Of a DNA stretch of 64,000 nucleotides, positions 1-8,961 are shown piece after piece (positions within the stretch are counted from its first letter, which is position 1; the number at the start of each line of letters is the position of its first letter). A program made the position numbers and the translations under genes. This stretch comes from Sphingomonadaceae bacterium. GTDB taxonomy: Bacteria; Pseudomonadota; Alphaproteobacteria; Sphingomonadales; Sphingomonadaceae. The stretch spans positions 1-64,000 of the forward strand of contig JAFAZF010000036.1 of the NCBI GenBank assembly GCA_019239915.1, written 5' to 3'. The notes beneath the pieces were generated by a model. It ran no database searches. It worked only from the letters and a program-made list of their open reading frames with translations, and was not told the DNA's origin.

Positions 1-2
1 AG

Positions 3-497
3 CGCGGCGGCGCGGGCGCACGATCGCTCAACATGCTGCTGCAGCAGCGCATCAATCCCCCGACGGAACAGGCGATCGAACGCTTCGGGCACCGCTATGG
101 ACCGGGCGACAAGGTCATGCACATCATCAATGACCGCGAGCGTGACATCTACAATGGCGATCTCGGCGTGGTGACCGCGGTCGATCATGCCGAAGCTGAG
201 CTGCACGCCCGCTTTGGTACGATCGATGCAGCTTTTGATTTCGGCGAGCTCGACGCGCTCCAGCTCGCCTATGCGACGACGATCCACAAATCGCAGGGCT
301 CGGAATATCCCGCCGTCGTCGTGCCGCTGACGATGCAGGCCTACACGATGCTCGGCCGCGAGCTCATCTACACGGCGGTGACTCGCGCGAAGAAACTGCT
401 CGTGCTGGTCGGCTCCCGCAAGGCGCTCGCCATCGCGGTCAATCGTCGGCAGCCTCGGCGTTGGTCGCTGTTGCACGAGCGGCTTCGCGCTCGTTGA
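3..497 (+). CDS. RecD-like DNA helicase, C-terminal part
   Basis: The reading frame is open from the left window edge, so only the last ~165 residues are present. They match the C-terminal motor domain of an SF1B helicase of the RecD2/TraA type: YATTIHKSQGSEYP is motif V, and the following ELIYTAVTRAKKLLVLVG is motif VI with its arginine finger. These enzymes unwind DNA 5'-3' using ATP. A relaxase gene lies 2 kb downstream, so a role in mobile-element DNA processing is possible, but a chromosomal RecD2 is equally compatible. The ATG at 33 is internal and is not the real start. Confidence 0.8.
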   Translation, partial: RGGAGARSLNMLLQQRINPPTEQAIERFGHRYGPGDKVMHIINDRERDIYNGDLGVVTAVDHAEAELHARFGTIDAAFDFGELDALQLAYATTIHKSQGSEYPAVVVPLTMQAYTMLGRELIYTAVTRAKKLLVLVGSRKALAIAVNRRQPRRWSLLHERLRAR

Positions 498-503
498 GTC
501 AGA

Positions 504-1931
504 TCACGGCTGCCAGAAACCGGCTTTTCTGCCGTGTACCGCCCTGAGCGTTTCGACATAGGCCTGGTGATCGGGGAATGCGCCGTAATCCTCGATGCTG
601 GAGGCGAGGCTCGCACATTCGGCGAGGTGGCGCGCGGCGTGCTTGTATCGGGTCGCCCTCGCTCGGCTTAGTGTGAAATCGATCATCGCGCGCCGGAGCA
701 GCGTCGCGGCGACCGGGTATTTATCCTCGAGCGCGTCCGCGGCGGGAGAGAGCAACTCATAATGGTCGCCATTGAGGTCGGGAGCCTTGCTCAGGACCAG
801 CGTGTTCGCCCGCTTGAGCGCCGGCCACGTGATGAAGAAGGCCAACGCCTGGTGGATATCGACGCTGCCGGCATGCTCCATCGCGCGCTGCTCGGCATCG
901 AAATCCTCGAACGCCGGGACCTTCTTGAGGTAGGCGCGCAAATGGTCGACGCTGAGCGTGCGGGTGAAACAGTCCCAGCGAAAGCTCTGCGCCTCGTCGA
1001 GCCGGCCGAGCGCAATCAGGGCGTCGATTCGCGCCTGCTCCCATTCCGAAGGCGACCAGCCACGGCGCGTGTCGGCGCCTTCGATCGCCACAAGAGCCTC
1101 CTGAGGACGACCTGCTTTTAGCAGGCGGCGCGCAATCGCTGCCGCAACAAGGGGCGATTTGCGCGTTTCCTTTTCCTGCTGGGCGATGTAGCCGTCGACG
1201 TCATCCTGAGCATCGGCGATCTGCTCGAGCGCTAGTCGCACGCCGCTCGCGCGGTGACGCTCTTCGATCTCGTCCTCGTAGATAGCGCCGCGGCCTGAGC
1301 CCCAGCCGATGACCCGCCGTTCATCCTCCGAAGGCTTTGACTGGGGTTCTGCCGCCCAAGCCATGAACAGGGTTTTGAGATGCTTCAGCCCTGGCGCTCC
1401 CAACTGGGGCGCCAGGATCTCGATGAGGCCGTCATATTCGCCATAATGGTTGGTCTGCAGCGCCTCAAAGGCACGGTTCGCAAGGGCGATCGGTTCAACC
1501 CCGGCGCGCTGCGCAAGCGGTCCTAGGCCCGCTACGGCGTCATGGAATAGCTGGCCGACATATCCATTGCTATCGTCGCATCGCGCGAACACGGTTTCGG
1601 CAAGCGCGATGAACCGCCACAGCAGCGCGAGCGCTTCGCCTGGATCATCCTTGCCGATCTGCTCCACGATCGCGCGCCGCTGTTCGCTGAGATCGGCCAC
1701 CAGGGCTTTGGTCTTGTTCCAATCGACGAACGATCGTGCCTTGGCGATCGTGCTCAACCGTTTCGCGATCTCGCGCGCAAGCTCTGCGGTCCCGGCATGT
1801 GCCATCAGCTCCATGCGCAATCGGCGTTTGATCGACGCATCGCCCGCGCCGATCTCGAGGAGCAGTTCCGCGAGCCGACCAGCACCGAGCGCTTGAAGGT
1901 TCTGGGCGTTGAGCGTCTTCTGCGAAGGCAT
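504..1931 (-). CDS. DUF6880 family protein
   Basis: A soluble protein of 475 residues, helical and leucine/alanine-rich, resembling the DUF6880 family often found in sphingomonad accessory regions. The N-terminus MPSQKTLNAQNLQALGAGRL matches the usual family start, so the ATG at 1931 is preferred over the in-frame ATG at 1958. No catalytic motif, signal peptide or membrane segment is visible. It converges on the helicase gene with only 6 bp between stop codons. Function is unknown. Confidence 0.65.
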   Translation of the reverse strand: MPSQKTLNAQNLQALGAGRLAELLLEIGAGDASIKRRLRMELMAHAGTAELAREIAKRLSTIAKARSFVDWNKTKALVADLSEQRRAIVEQIGKDDPGEALALLWRFIALAETVFARCDDSNGYVGQLFHDAVAGLGPLAQRAGVEPIALANRAFEALQTNHYGEYDGLIEILAPQLGAPGLKHLKTLFMAWAAEPQSKPSEDERRVIGWGSGRGAIYEDEIEERHRASGVRLALEQIADAQDDVDGYIAQQEKETRKSPLVAAAIARRLLKAGRPQEALVAIEGADTRRGWSPSEWEQARIDALIALGRLDEAQSFRWDCFTRTLSVDHLRAYLKKVPAFEDFDAEQRAMEHAGSVDIHQALAFFITWPALKRANTLVLSKAPDLNGDHYELLSPAADALEDKYPVAATLLRRAMIDFTLSRARATRYKHAARHLAECASLASSIEDYGAFPDHQAYVETLRAVHGRKAGFWQP

Positions 1932-2159
1932 CACCCCCGATAGGCCCTGCCAGATCATCGGCGCAATGTCGTCTCAACGGCGTGATCGACGGCGGGGGCT
2001 CGGTTCGCGGTGATCGGCATCTGAGCTCCGTCTTTCTGAGGGCCGGAAAAATTTTGGGCCTGTCGATGGAAAAGCAGCGCCGCTGATCTGCTGATCCGGG
2101 CGACGCAACAGCGGGAAGTTCGCAGCGACAAGGAAGGTAGAAGGCATGAAAGAGGGGTG

Positions 2160-2440
2160 GGGCTGCGCAAGAAATGCGGGATAGCAGTGCCGCCGCGGCC
2201 GGAGCTCGGTAGATCCCCGCCATGGCGAGCAGCGCGCAGACCGTTCGGGCCATCTCTGGCAAGCGCGACCCGCACCAGCATCGACGGCTTACGCGCCATC
2301 GTGCGGGCGAGCCAGGATCCGGGCGCCACTCCTTTGCGCGAGGCCCAGCCAGCGGCCGAGCTCGCGCCGACTATAAGTAAACGCCTCAGCGTGCATTCGC
2401 GGATCCGGGATGTGCGGCCCAGCCGTTCCTTCCATCTCAC
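2160..2440 (-). pseudogene. IS110-family transposase, C-terminal remnant
   Basis: Read leftwards, one frame gives KERLGRTSRIRECTLRRLLI, then a segment with SWLARTMARKPSMLVRVALA. The next frame continues as MARTVCALLAMAGIYRAPAA. Together they resemble the last ~90 residues of an IS110-family (IS1111-like) transposase, with a small frameshift near 2262. The N-terminal DEDD domain and the middle are absent. It abuts the relaxase stop codon (2455) and marks the left edge of the mobilisation block. Confidence 0.75.
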
Positions 2441-2454
2441 CATTTACTGAGTTG

Positions 2455-5400
2455 CTAGCGCGAGATCATGTCTCGGTTGAGATCGCGTACATTCCTTTGG
2501 TGCGCGGTGGTGCCGTGAAGCTGGGTGATTTGATCATTCACCTGTCCCTTCCAAGCAGGTTTCAAGGCAAAGGACTCCTTGCTGAGATCGAGGCACTCAA
2601 TCATCAGCTGCCTCGCGAGCCGCGGATCATCCCAGCCACCCCATTGTGCTCGGAACATCTCGGATGCACCGGCGCCGAGCCCAAGCCCGAGATGCGGCGC
2701 GGAGACGAGCCAATCGCGCTTGAGCCTGGCCTGCGCGAGATGATCCACCATCGATGGGCTGAGGCTCTTCCCATCAGCCGTGAGGACATTCAAAGTTCCC
2801 TGCGGCCGCGCCATCGACATTGCCGCACGGCGGCGATCAATGCGGGCAGCGAGCGCACCATCCAGTGCCCCCGCCCCGCCCTCGCCATGATGTTTAATTG
2901 CCGCCAAGAGCGCGGGAAGCGTAGGCTCGCGGACATAGGGAGCCAGCGCGCGGTTAACAGCCGGGGTGGCGTCCGCCGTGATGCCGCAGCGCACGCCCTC
3001 CACTTTGATCCAGCGCGGGTTGTCAGCAAGCAGCACGAGCGCAAGCTGGACGCCAGGCCGAAGGCAGCCGCGATCGTCGCGGAATGGCGGTGGCGCCGCA
3101 CCCGCCCGTTTCGCGGCGAGTTCTCGCGCCGTCTTTGCGACATCAGCGGCGACATCGGCCGGCAGCCGGTGCATGCCGTCGATCGCGCCGCGGCGTGCCT
3201 CGCCGATGTGGTGCAGACGCTTGGTGTCATTGCGCAAGGAGGCGAACAGCGTCGCAGCCCGCTCGGGCGCGTGCGTCGCGGCCGCCAGGCCGCTGGTGGT
3301 TTCTTCGAGCCAATCGGGATTGAGCGCGATGTGAGCGAGGAAGCGGATGAACCGATCCCGCGCACGGGCCCGCTCCTCATCGTCCTGACGACGCGCAATG
3401 GCAGCCGCCCTCTCCTTTTCCGCGCGTTCCTCTTCCTCGACCTTGCGCGCCAGTTGAGCAACGGAGCGATCTCTGCGACCATCAAGCTCCCGGACGATCA
3501 TCATGTCCTGCTGCGGCGCCAAGATCGTCGCACACCGTTTTGCCGGCTTCGGCTCGACGGTAGCGATATTGGCAGTGGCTGCGAGGTTCCGCACGGCAAG
3601 CGGGGGTGGTCTATCCGAGGCGGCAACGTGCGCAAACTGAAGCGGCGCACGCGATTGCGGCTGCACCGATACCGGCGTCGACAGCGTGCGCGCGATCGCT
3701 GAGCTCGCTCGCTCGAGAGGCGCGACGACGCTCAGCAATCGGACCTGATCCTTATTCTCCTCGGCGGGCATCGGGGCAGCGGACAGTTCAGGGCACAGGG
3801 CTTGATTGTGGAGCGGTGCGACAAGTCCCGAGGGCTGCCTCACCGCTTTCCCACCATGCTGCTTCACCGACACGGCCGATGGCCGTCGCGCTTGCGTCCC
3901 GCTCTTGTGTTCCGGTGTAGCGCCGACGCTGAGCTGGCGAAGTTTCGAGTCGTGGGCAACCGAAGGGTGTGGATCATGCTGAAGGGCAGTCAATTCGCGC
4001 AATCCGGGCGGTATTGGCGGCAGAAGGGCGGCAACAATGCTCGGACGACGCGGCACGCTGGAGATCCCCGGCACCGCGTTCAGCGGCTGCGACAGCGTGC
4101 GCGGCTCGGCAGCCCATCGTTCTGCCGCATCCAAGCGAGATGGCGCTACCACAGCGGGCACTCTGGCCCTGCGCGGAGCGTCTGTAATGACCGCCAGCCG
4201 GCGCAGTTCGCAAGAGCGCGACGGGTCGATCTCCAGTGGCCGCGACAGCACAGGCGCGCCGACATCCGCCGGCTCGTGCGCGACGATATGGGAAGGTGAG
4301 GCCGCCACCGAGGTGGCAACCTTCACCGCATCAACATTCGCGACAGTGGCGGGTTGGCGCGCGATGAGCGACTCGGCCGCGACCGCAGCGGCCGGTACAC
4401 TTGGCGACGCCACCCGCGAAGGCGGTCCGCTCTTGAACGCCGGCGGCGCCTCCCTCGGCACGGCAACCGCGACCGCCTCGGGCGCCACCATGGTCGGCAC
4501 GATCGCCGCGGCGACACGTGATTGTGCCAGTCGCAACCGTGCGATGTCGCGCTTGATCGCAGCCTCCTCGCGGTCGAGACGATCGATCGCCTCGCGCGCC
4601 TCGTTCACCGCGATGATGCGCCGATTGCGCTCGTTGGCGGCGACATATTCGCCATTGCGAACCCGCCTGGTCTTGTCGGCGCCAAGATTCTCGGTGGGCT
4701 TGTGCTTGAGACCGCGGCCGGCGTGGCTGAGCGCGGTATATTCGCGATCATGGCCCGCTAGCAGCGACACGGCGGTCATGATCGTCGCGAAATCCTCGCG
4801 CATGAGCCGGAAGGTGTCCGGATTGTCGAGGTCGGTGCGCGGCGCGCGCGCAACCGTCCACTCGTAGCGGCCTGTGCGATGCGCGGGCCGGAAACTGGTG
4901 ACGATGTGGGCGTGATTGTTGCGCTGGTCGCCGTCAGGGTTCGGGCGGTGCAGCGCCGCGACATAGGGCAAGCCGTGCACACCGAGCTCTTCCTCGCACC
5001 AGGTCTTCAAGATCTGCAGGCGCTCAGCGGGCGTTACATCATGCGGTAGCTGGAGGATGATCGTCACCGCGACCTTGGCGTTGGCGCGGGCCGCGCGGTT
5101 GGCGTCTTCGACAACGTCCATGCCGGCCGCCATCTCGTGGCGATCCTCGCCCATGTTGCTGACGACCGCAGCCTCGTCGTCGACATATTCGACCGAGTCC
5201 GGCTTGGTAATGTAATAGACCAGCCGCGAGGCGCAGCCGTGGCGTGCGGTCAGCGCACCCAGATAGGATGCCGACATGAACACGCCGAGCCGTTTGAAAC
5301 GGTCGCGGACGGGAGCCGAGTAACTGGCGAGCGGCACCCGACGCGGCAGATCGAGCTTCGCCTTCTTGACGGCATCGCGCGCCACCCGCTTGCGGTCAGG

Positions 5401-5733
5401 CCGCACCTTGCGGCGGAAGGTTCGCCAGAAGTCGCGGATGTCGCGGTCGTGCTCGGCCTCACGCCGCTCGAACTCACGGCGGATCTTGACGTCGGAGATC
5501 GACTCGATGAAGCGTCGGCGGCGCTCGTGCTGCTCCTGACGTGCGCGCTCGTGGTCATCCTTGCGCTGCTTGACGAAGTCGCGATAGTCGGCGAACACTG
5601 GATCGGCCGGTTTGGGATTGTCGCTCAATACCGCCGGGCGAGGCGCGGTCCTCGGCCGATAGGGAAAGCGACCGCCCTTCCCCTTCTTCCGTTCTGGCTC
5701 GCCAGAACATTTCTCTCGCCGTTCTTTTCCCAC
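2455..5733 (-). CDS. MobA/MobL-type relaxase
   Basis: A 1092-residue protein whose N-terminal third resembles MobA/MobL (MOBQ-type) relaxases, which nick at oriT and pilot DNA during mobilisation. Key signatures are RLVYYITKPDSVEY near residue 170, the metal-binding HxH motif in DQRNNHAHIVTSFRP, and a downstream GRGLKHKPTENLG. Residues 1-130 are highly charged. The middle (about 400-750) is low-complexity, rich in Ala/Pro/Val/Arg, and the last 300 residues are helical. The predicted start is GTG at 5733 with no clear ribosome-binding site. It is transcribed away from a 19-bp inverted repeat and the 5862-8873 operon. No helicase domain is fused. Confidence 0.8.
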   Translation of the reverse strand: MGKERREKCSGEPERKKGKGGRFPYRPRTAPRPAVLSDNPKPADPVFADYRDFVKQRKDDHERARQEQHERRRRFIESISDVKIRREFERREAEHDRDIRDFWRTFRRKVRPDRKRVARDAVKKAKLDLPRRVPLASYSAPVRDRFKRLGVFMSASYLGALTARHGCASRLVYYITKPDSVEYVDDEAAVVSNMGEDRHEMAAGMDVVEDANRAARANAKVAVTIILQLPHDVTPAERLQILKTWCEEELGVHGLPYVAALHRPNPDGDQRNNHAHIVTSFRPAHRTGRYEWTVARAPRTDLDNPDTFRLMREDFATIMTAVSLLAGHDREYTALSHAGRGLKHKPTENLGADKTRRVRNGEYVAANERNRRIIAVNEAREAIDRLDREEAAIKRDIARLRLAQSRVAAAIVPTMVAPEAVAVAVPREAPPAFKSGPPSRVASPSVPAAAVAAESLIARQPATVANVDAVKVATSVAASPSHIVAHEPADVGAPVLSRPLEIDPSRSCELRRLAVITDAPRRARVPAVVAPSRLDAAERWAAEPRTLSQPLNAVPGISSVPRRPSIVAALLPPIPPGLRELTALQHDPHPSVAHDSKLRQLSVGATPEHKSGTQARRPSAVSVKQHGGKAVRQPSGLVAPLHNQALCPELSAAPMPAEENKDQVRLLSVVAPLERASSAIARTLSTPVSVQPQSRAPLQFAHVAASDRPPPLAVRNLAATANIATVEPKPAKRCATILAPQQDMMIVRELDGRRDRSVAQLARKVEEEERAEKERAAAIARRQDDEERARARDRFIRFLAHIALNPDWLEETTSGLAAATHAPERAATLFASLRNDTKRLHHIGEARRGAIDGMHRLPADVAADVAKTARELAAKRAGAAPPPFRDDRGCLRPGVQLALVLLADNPRWIKVEGVRCGITADATPAVNRALAPYVREPTLPALLAAIKHHGEGGAGALDGALAARIDRRRAAMSMARPQGTLNVLTADGKSLSPSMVDHLAQARLKRDWLVSAPHLGLGLGAGASEMFRAQWGGWDDPRLARQLMIECLDLSKESFALKPAWKGQVNDQITQLHGTTAHQRNVRDLNRDMISR

Positions 5734-5760
5734 GTCGGGATTGTCAGCGAAAGAATTGCG

Positions 5761-5818
5761 TTAAACCCGGTTGAATAAGGTCGCGCTGGGCGTGCCGGGC
5801 TTATTCAACCGGGTTTAA
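5761..5818. promoter_or_regulatory. 19-bp perfect inverted repeat in divergent promoter region
   Basis: TTAAACCCGGTTGAATAAG at 5761-5779 is exactly repeated in inverse orientation at 5800-5818, with a 20-bp spacer. It sits between the divergent relaxase gene (start 5733) and the 5862 operon. A nearly identical copy lies upstream of the ParB-like gene (8899-8916). Recurrence at two promoters argues for an operator of an element-encoded regulator. An oriT-associated repeat is the alternative. Confidence 0.7.
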
Positions 5819-5861
5819 TATCGCGGGATGTGATGAGAAGCGATTCCGAAAGGAATTGCTC

Positions 5862-6797
5862 ATGGCTGACAAATCGTCGCCGCGCGGCGGCCCGAAACGT
5901 GCCAAGCGCGACGCTGACACCCGCGCGCTTATCAATCGGCTTGAAAGCCGTGCTGCGTTGATTGCGTCCGAGAAAGCGACGGCGCTCGGCGTCCTCGCCG
6001 CGCCCGGTCTCGTCGAGCCGCATCGCAGCCACCACGCCTATGCGCTCGGCGGCGACCAAGTCGATTGCGAGCTCGCAACGAGCGACGCGCGGGCGATGCG
6101 TGGCCTGATGAGTCTTGGCGCGACCGCACTCGCCGCTCTGCTCGACAGCGTTGCCGCCGCGCAACCGTCGATGCACGTCACGCGGCTGTGGTCGATCCTG
6201 CTCGCCACCGACCGCGACCGGTTCGAGGCGCGTGGCACCGCCGTCGACCGCAATCGGCTGGTCGGTGGCGGCGGCACTGCCGGCGACGAGAAGACGGTGT
6301 TCGAGGCGTCGCTGGCGTCCAGCGGGATCGTCGATGCGCATCGCGATCAGCATGCGTTCGCGCTCGGCTCCGACCTCTTCTACTGCGGGCTCGTTGCGAA
6401 CGACGCGATCCCCATGCTCGGACTGATGAGCACGGGACCAGCCTGCGTCGCGGCAGAACTGCGCCGGCTCGGCCGCGGACAGGCCACGACCTATGTCGGG
6501 CGGCTATGGCGCGAGATCCTCGCCAGGCGTCGCGACGACTATGAGGCGCGCGGCCGCCTCGTCAGCTGGCAGCGACGCTGGGCGCGCTACAATGTCGCGT
6601 TCGAGGCCTGGCGCCAGAGCGGCCGCGCCGACACGGTCGAATGGCGCCCCAAGCCGATGACCGTCGGCCAGCGCCATATGGTGCGCGACACCGCGATCGT
6701 ACTCGGCATTGAGATTCCCGCGGCGATGTCCCGCGGCGCCGCGCACGACTGGCTGATGGCGAACGGTGCCAACGCGCTGTTCAGGAAGGCTTGCTAA
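5862..6797 (+). CDS. unknown protein with internal tandem duplication
   Basis: A 311-residue soluble protein I cannot assign to a family. It contains two ~88-residue repeats, about 35-125 and 145-235. Each has the pattern H-R-x2-H-A-[YF]-A-L-G-x-D, then G-L-M-S, then R-L-W-x2-[IL]-L-A, and ends with the same EARG tetrapeptide. A basic N-terminus (SPRGGPKRAKRDAD) suggests nucleic-acid binding (inference). The ATG at 5862 is preferred because AAAGGA lies 8 bp upstream. It is the first of three co-directional genes spaced by 1 bp and then a 4-bp overlap, so almost certainly one operon. Confidence 0.75.
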   Translation: MADKSSPRGGPKRAKRDADTRALINRLESRAALIASEKATALGVLAAPGLVEPHRSHHAYALGGDQVDCELATSDARAMRGLMSLGATALAALLDSVAAAQPSMHVTRLWSILLATDRDRFEARGTAVDRNRLVGGGGTAGDEKTVFEASLASSGIVDAHRDQHAFALGSDLFYCGLVANDAIPMLGLMSTGPACVAAELRRLGRGQATTYVGRLWREILARRRDDYEARGRLVSWQRRWARYNVAFEAWRQSGRADTVEWRPKPMTVGQRHMVRDTAIVLGIEIPAAMSRGAAHDWLMANGANALFRKAC

Positions 6798-6798
6798 G

Positions 6799-7095
6799 AT
6801 GATCTGGCTGAGCACCATCGATCATCGCGGCCAGGAGGTCACCATCGGCAGCGTCGAGGACATGAACGCGGTCGTCGCCAGCTTTGAAGACAGGCTCGAC
6901 GAGATTGTGGCGATGCTGGAGAGCGGCGACCGCGACACGCGTCGCGCTGGCGCAGCCGTTTACAAGGAGCTCGAGCTTGTTCGTGCTCGCATCGCGGCCG
7001 ACATTAAGAAGGTCGAAGCGATCGCGAACCGCAATGCCGAGGACATCTTCCATCGCGCTCTCGCCAAGGCGATCAGGGAGCGCAAAACGTCATGA
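6799..7095 (+). CDS. small hypothetical protein, middle gene of unknown operon
   Basis: A 98-residue protein starting MIWLSTIDHRGQEVTIGSVE. It is predicted mostly helical and charged, with a possible coiled coil in the second half (KELELVRARIAADIKKVEAI). There is no signal peptide or transmembrane segment. Its ATG lies 1 bp after the stop of the upstream gene, and its stop overlaps the next start (ATGA), so translational coupling is likely. I do not recognise the family. Confidence 0.65.
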   Translation: MIWLSTIDHRGQEVTIGSVEDMNAVVASFEDRLDEIVAMLESGDRDTRRAGAAVYKELELVRARIAADIKKVEAIANRNAEDIFHRALAKAIRERKTS

Positions 7096-8873
7096 CGATA
7101 ATTTACAACGAGCCGGCAAGACCATGGGCGTTCGGGCCGTTCGTCAGCGATGATATCGTCGCCCGGCAGGCCGAGGCGCTGGTCCAACGCTATGATCTGC
7201 GCGAAGCCTTGATGGCCGGCGACCACGCGCGACGCGATCTTACGGGCAGCCCGATCGACGTTCGGCTTCGCGATCAGATCGTCCGGCAGCTCGTGCCATG
7301 GGTCGACTATGCGCCAGACGGCGGCGGCACGACGACCAATAAAGGCTGGCCGATACCACAGGGCGTCAGGCTCGAGGCGCTGTGCTATTCGCCATGGTTG
7401 GACGACCTCAGATCAGATGACGGGTGTGTGGGCGGCAAGAAGCTGTTTGCGCTTCCCGCATCAGACGTGGAGTTCGCGGATCAGTTCTACGTCAGGGCCG
7501 GCATCCAGCCCGCCGACGACCGCGAAGTAGCGGCCACATTCCGTATCAGGCCGCTGGCCGTCGGCGAGATCGCAATGGAGGTACGCGCATCGAACAGTGG
7601 TCCCGCTTTCCCGATGCTGATGTCGCACCACTTCGGCGCGGCCCTCGCGCTGGACAACAGGCTCGGCGCGCCGCACGCGCTGCTCAAAGCAAGCGGCTTC
7701 ACCGGTCCGGCGATCCTGGCGTTCAAACGGCTCAACGAGCTTGCGCGTTGCGGCATGATCGTGCGCGAGGTGGAGCGGTACGCGCATCTGCTCGCGCCCG
7801 AGTTCCGCGCGATGCTCGAACGTGCAAACGATCCCGCCTTCATCGAAACGGCACGCAGTCCGCTCCCGCATACCGCCTACTCCGAGGAGATCGCCGCGGC
7901 GCTCGCGAACGATCCGGCGCTGGTGGAGCTTTGTGAATTTATCGCGGTTTCCACCGACGCGCTTGCGAGTTGGCGGAACGCGATCCGAGCCGATCGCGGC
8001 ACCTTCTACGAGGGTTTCCGCGCGATCGGAGCGACGTACCAGGGGCTTCTCGAGGCAGATGTCGCGACGGCGCTGATCTGGTTCCCGGATGTCCGCGCCG
8101 CGATGCTCAGTGCATTTCCAGCCCCGCCCGAGAGCGGCTCAGGCAGTCGGCAGTCCTCGCTCATCAATGACCACATGGGCAAGTGGTATGGACTCTCTAA
8201 CTATTGCAACAATCTCGCCTCGGCGTTGGTCGCGGGCTACGAGGCGAAGCGTTCGGCGGGCCGAGTAAAGGGGGGCCGCATAAAGAAGAGTAGTGACGAA
8301 GTTCGTGAGCTGGACGCGCCGATCGCGTCCAAGCTCGGGAAGGACGGCAAAAACAGAACGGGCACGTTGAACGCCATTAGGAAGGGATCGGCGCTCTCCA
8401 AACTGATGCTCCCGGCGACGCCGCATTCGGGGAGTGCCGCGAGGCCCGATGCAATGCTGTGGGATTGTCCTAATCCCGACGCGGCTTTCTGGACCGACCT
8501 GGTGAGCGGTCAGCCGCAATGGATCGCTGACTTTGGCCTGTCGAAGGCGGAGCGGACAGCGCTCGCGAGCGCCCTCGCGGAGTTTAAGACGCTCGCCGGC
8601 GCGCTCTTCGCGCAAACCTCTTCTGGCGTAATGCCGCTTGCCGGTCGCGTTGTCGCGGACCTCGCAACGGGCGTGAGCGCCGTCACCCTGAATCCCGCGA
8701 TCGCGCGCTCGATGTTGCAGCTGCTCGAGTTCAATGCAAAGGTTAGGGCGCACATCTCGGCGCTGTCGCCGGAACGGCAGATGCGTTTAGCGATCATGCA
8801 GGAAAACTTCCCCGCGAAGATCTTTGGCGCGCGCGTGATCCGCGACATCAAAACCAAAAGCCACCGGTTCTGA
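7092..8873 (+). CDS. large hypothetical protein of unknown operon
   Basis: A 593-residue soluble protein starting MTIIYNEPARPWAFGPFVSD. I recognise no domain: no Walker motifs, nuclease signature, zinc cluster or membrane segment stands out. A basic linker around residues 390-430 (RVKGGRIKKSS) separates two mostly helical halves. The ATG overlaps the upstream stop by 4 bp, so the gene is translationally coupled to the 98-residue protein. Its position between a relaxase and a ParB-like gene suggests an element-maintenance or transfer function (inference only). Confidence 0.7.
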   Translation: MTIIYNEPARPWAFGPFVSDDIVARQAEALVQRYDLREALMAGDHARRDLTGSPIDVRLRDQIVRQLVPWVDYAPDGGGTTTNKGWPIPQGVRLEALCYSPWLDDLRSDDGCVGGKKLFALPASDVEFADQFYVRAGIQPADDREVAATFRIRPLAVGEIAMEVRASNSGPAFPMLMSHHFGAALALDNRLGAPHALLKASGFTGPAILAFKRLNELARCGMIVREVERYAHLLAPEFRAMLERANDPAFIETARSPLPHTAYSEEIAAALANDPALVELCEFIAVSTDALASWRNAIRADRGTFYEGFRAIGATYQGLLEADVATALIWFPDVRAAMLSAFPAPPESGSGSRQSSLINDHMGKWYGLSNYCNNLASALVAGYEAKRSAGRVKGGRIKKSSDEVRELDAPIASKLGKDGKNRTGTLNAIRKGSALSKLMLPATPHSGSAARPDAMLWDCPNPDAAFWTDLVSGQPQWIADFGLSKAERTALASALAEFKTLAGALFAQTSSGVMPLAGRVVADLATGVSAVTLNPAIARSMLQLLEFNAKVRAHISALSPERQMRLAIMQENFPAKIFGARVIRDIKTKSHRF

Positions 8874-8898
8874 AACAATGCTGAGATCCCGCGCAACG

Positions 8899-8916
8899 CT
8901 TATTCAACCGGGTTAA
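8899..8916. promoter_or_regulatory. further copy of the element operator-like site
   Basis: CTTATTCAACCGGGTTAA differs from the right arm of the 5761-5818 repeat only by a missing T in the T-run. It stands alone 46 bp upstream of the ParB-like gene ATG (8962), in the gap between two gene groups. This makes a shared regulator more likely than a structural role. Confidence 0.6.
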
Positions 8917-8961
8917 TCTGCTTCAACGTCCATATGGTGTTCCGGAAAGGAAGTCATCATC

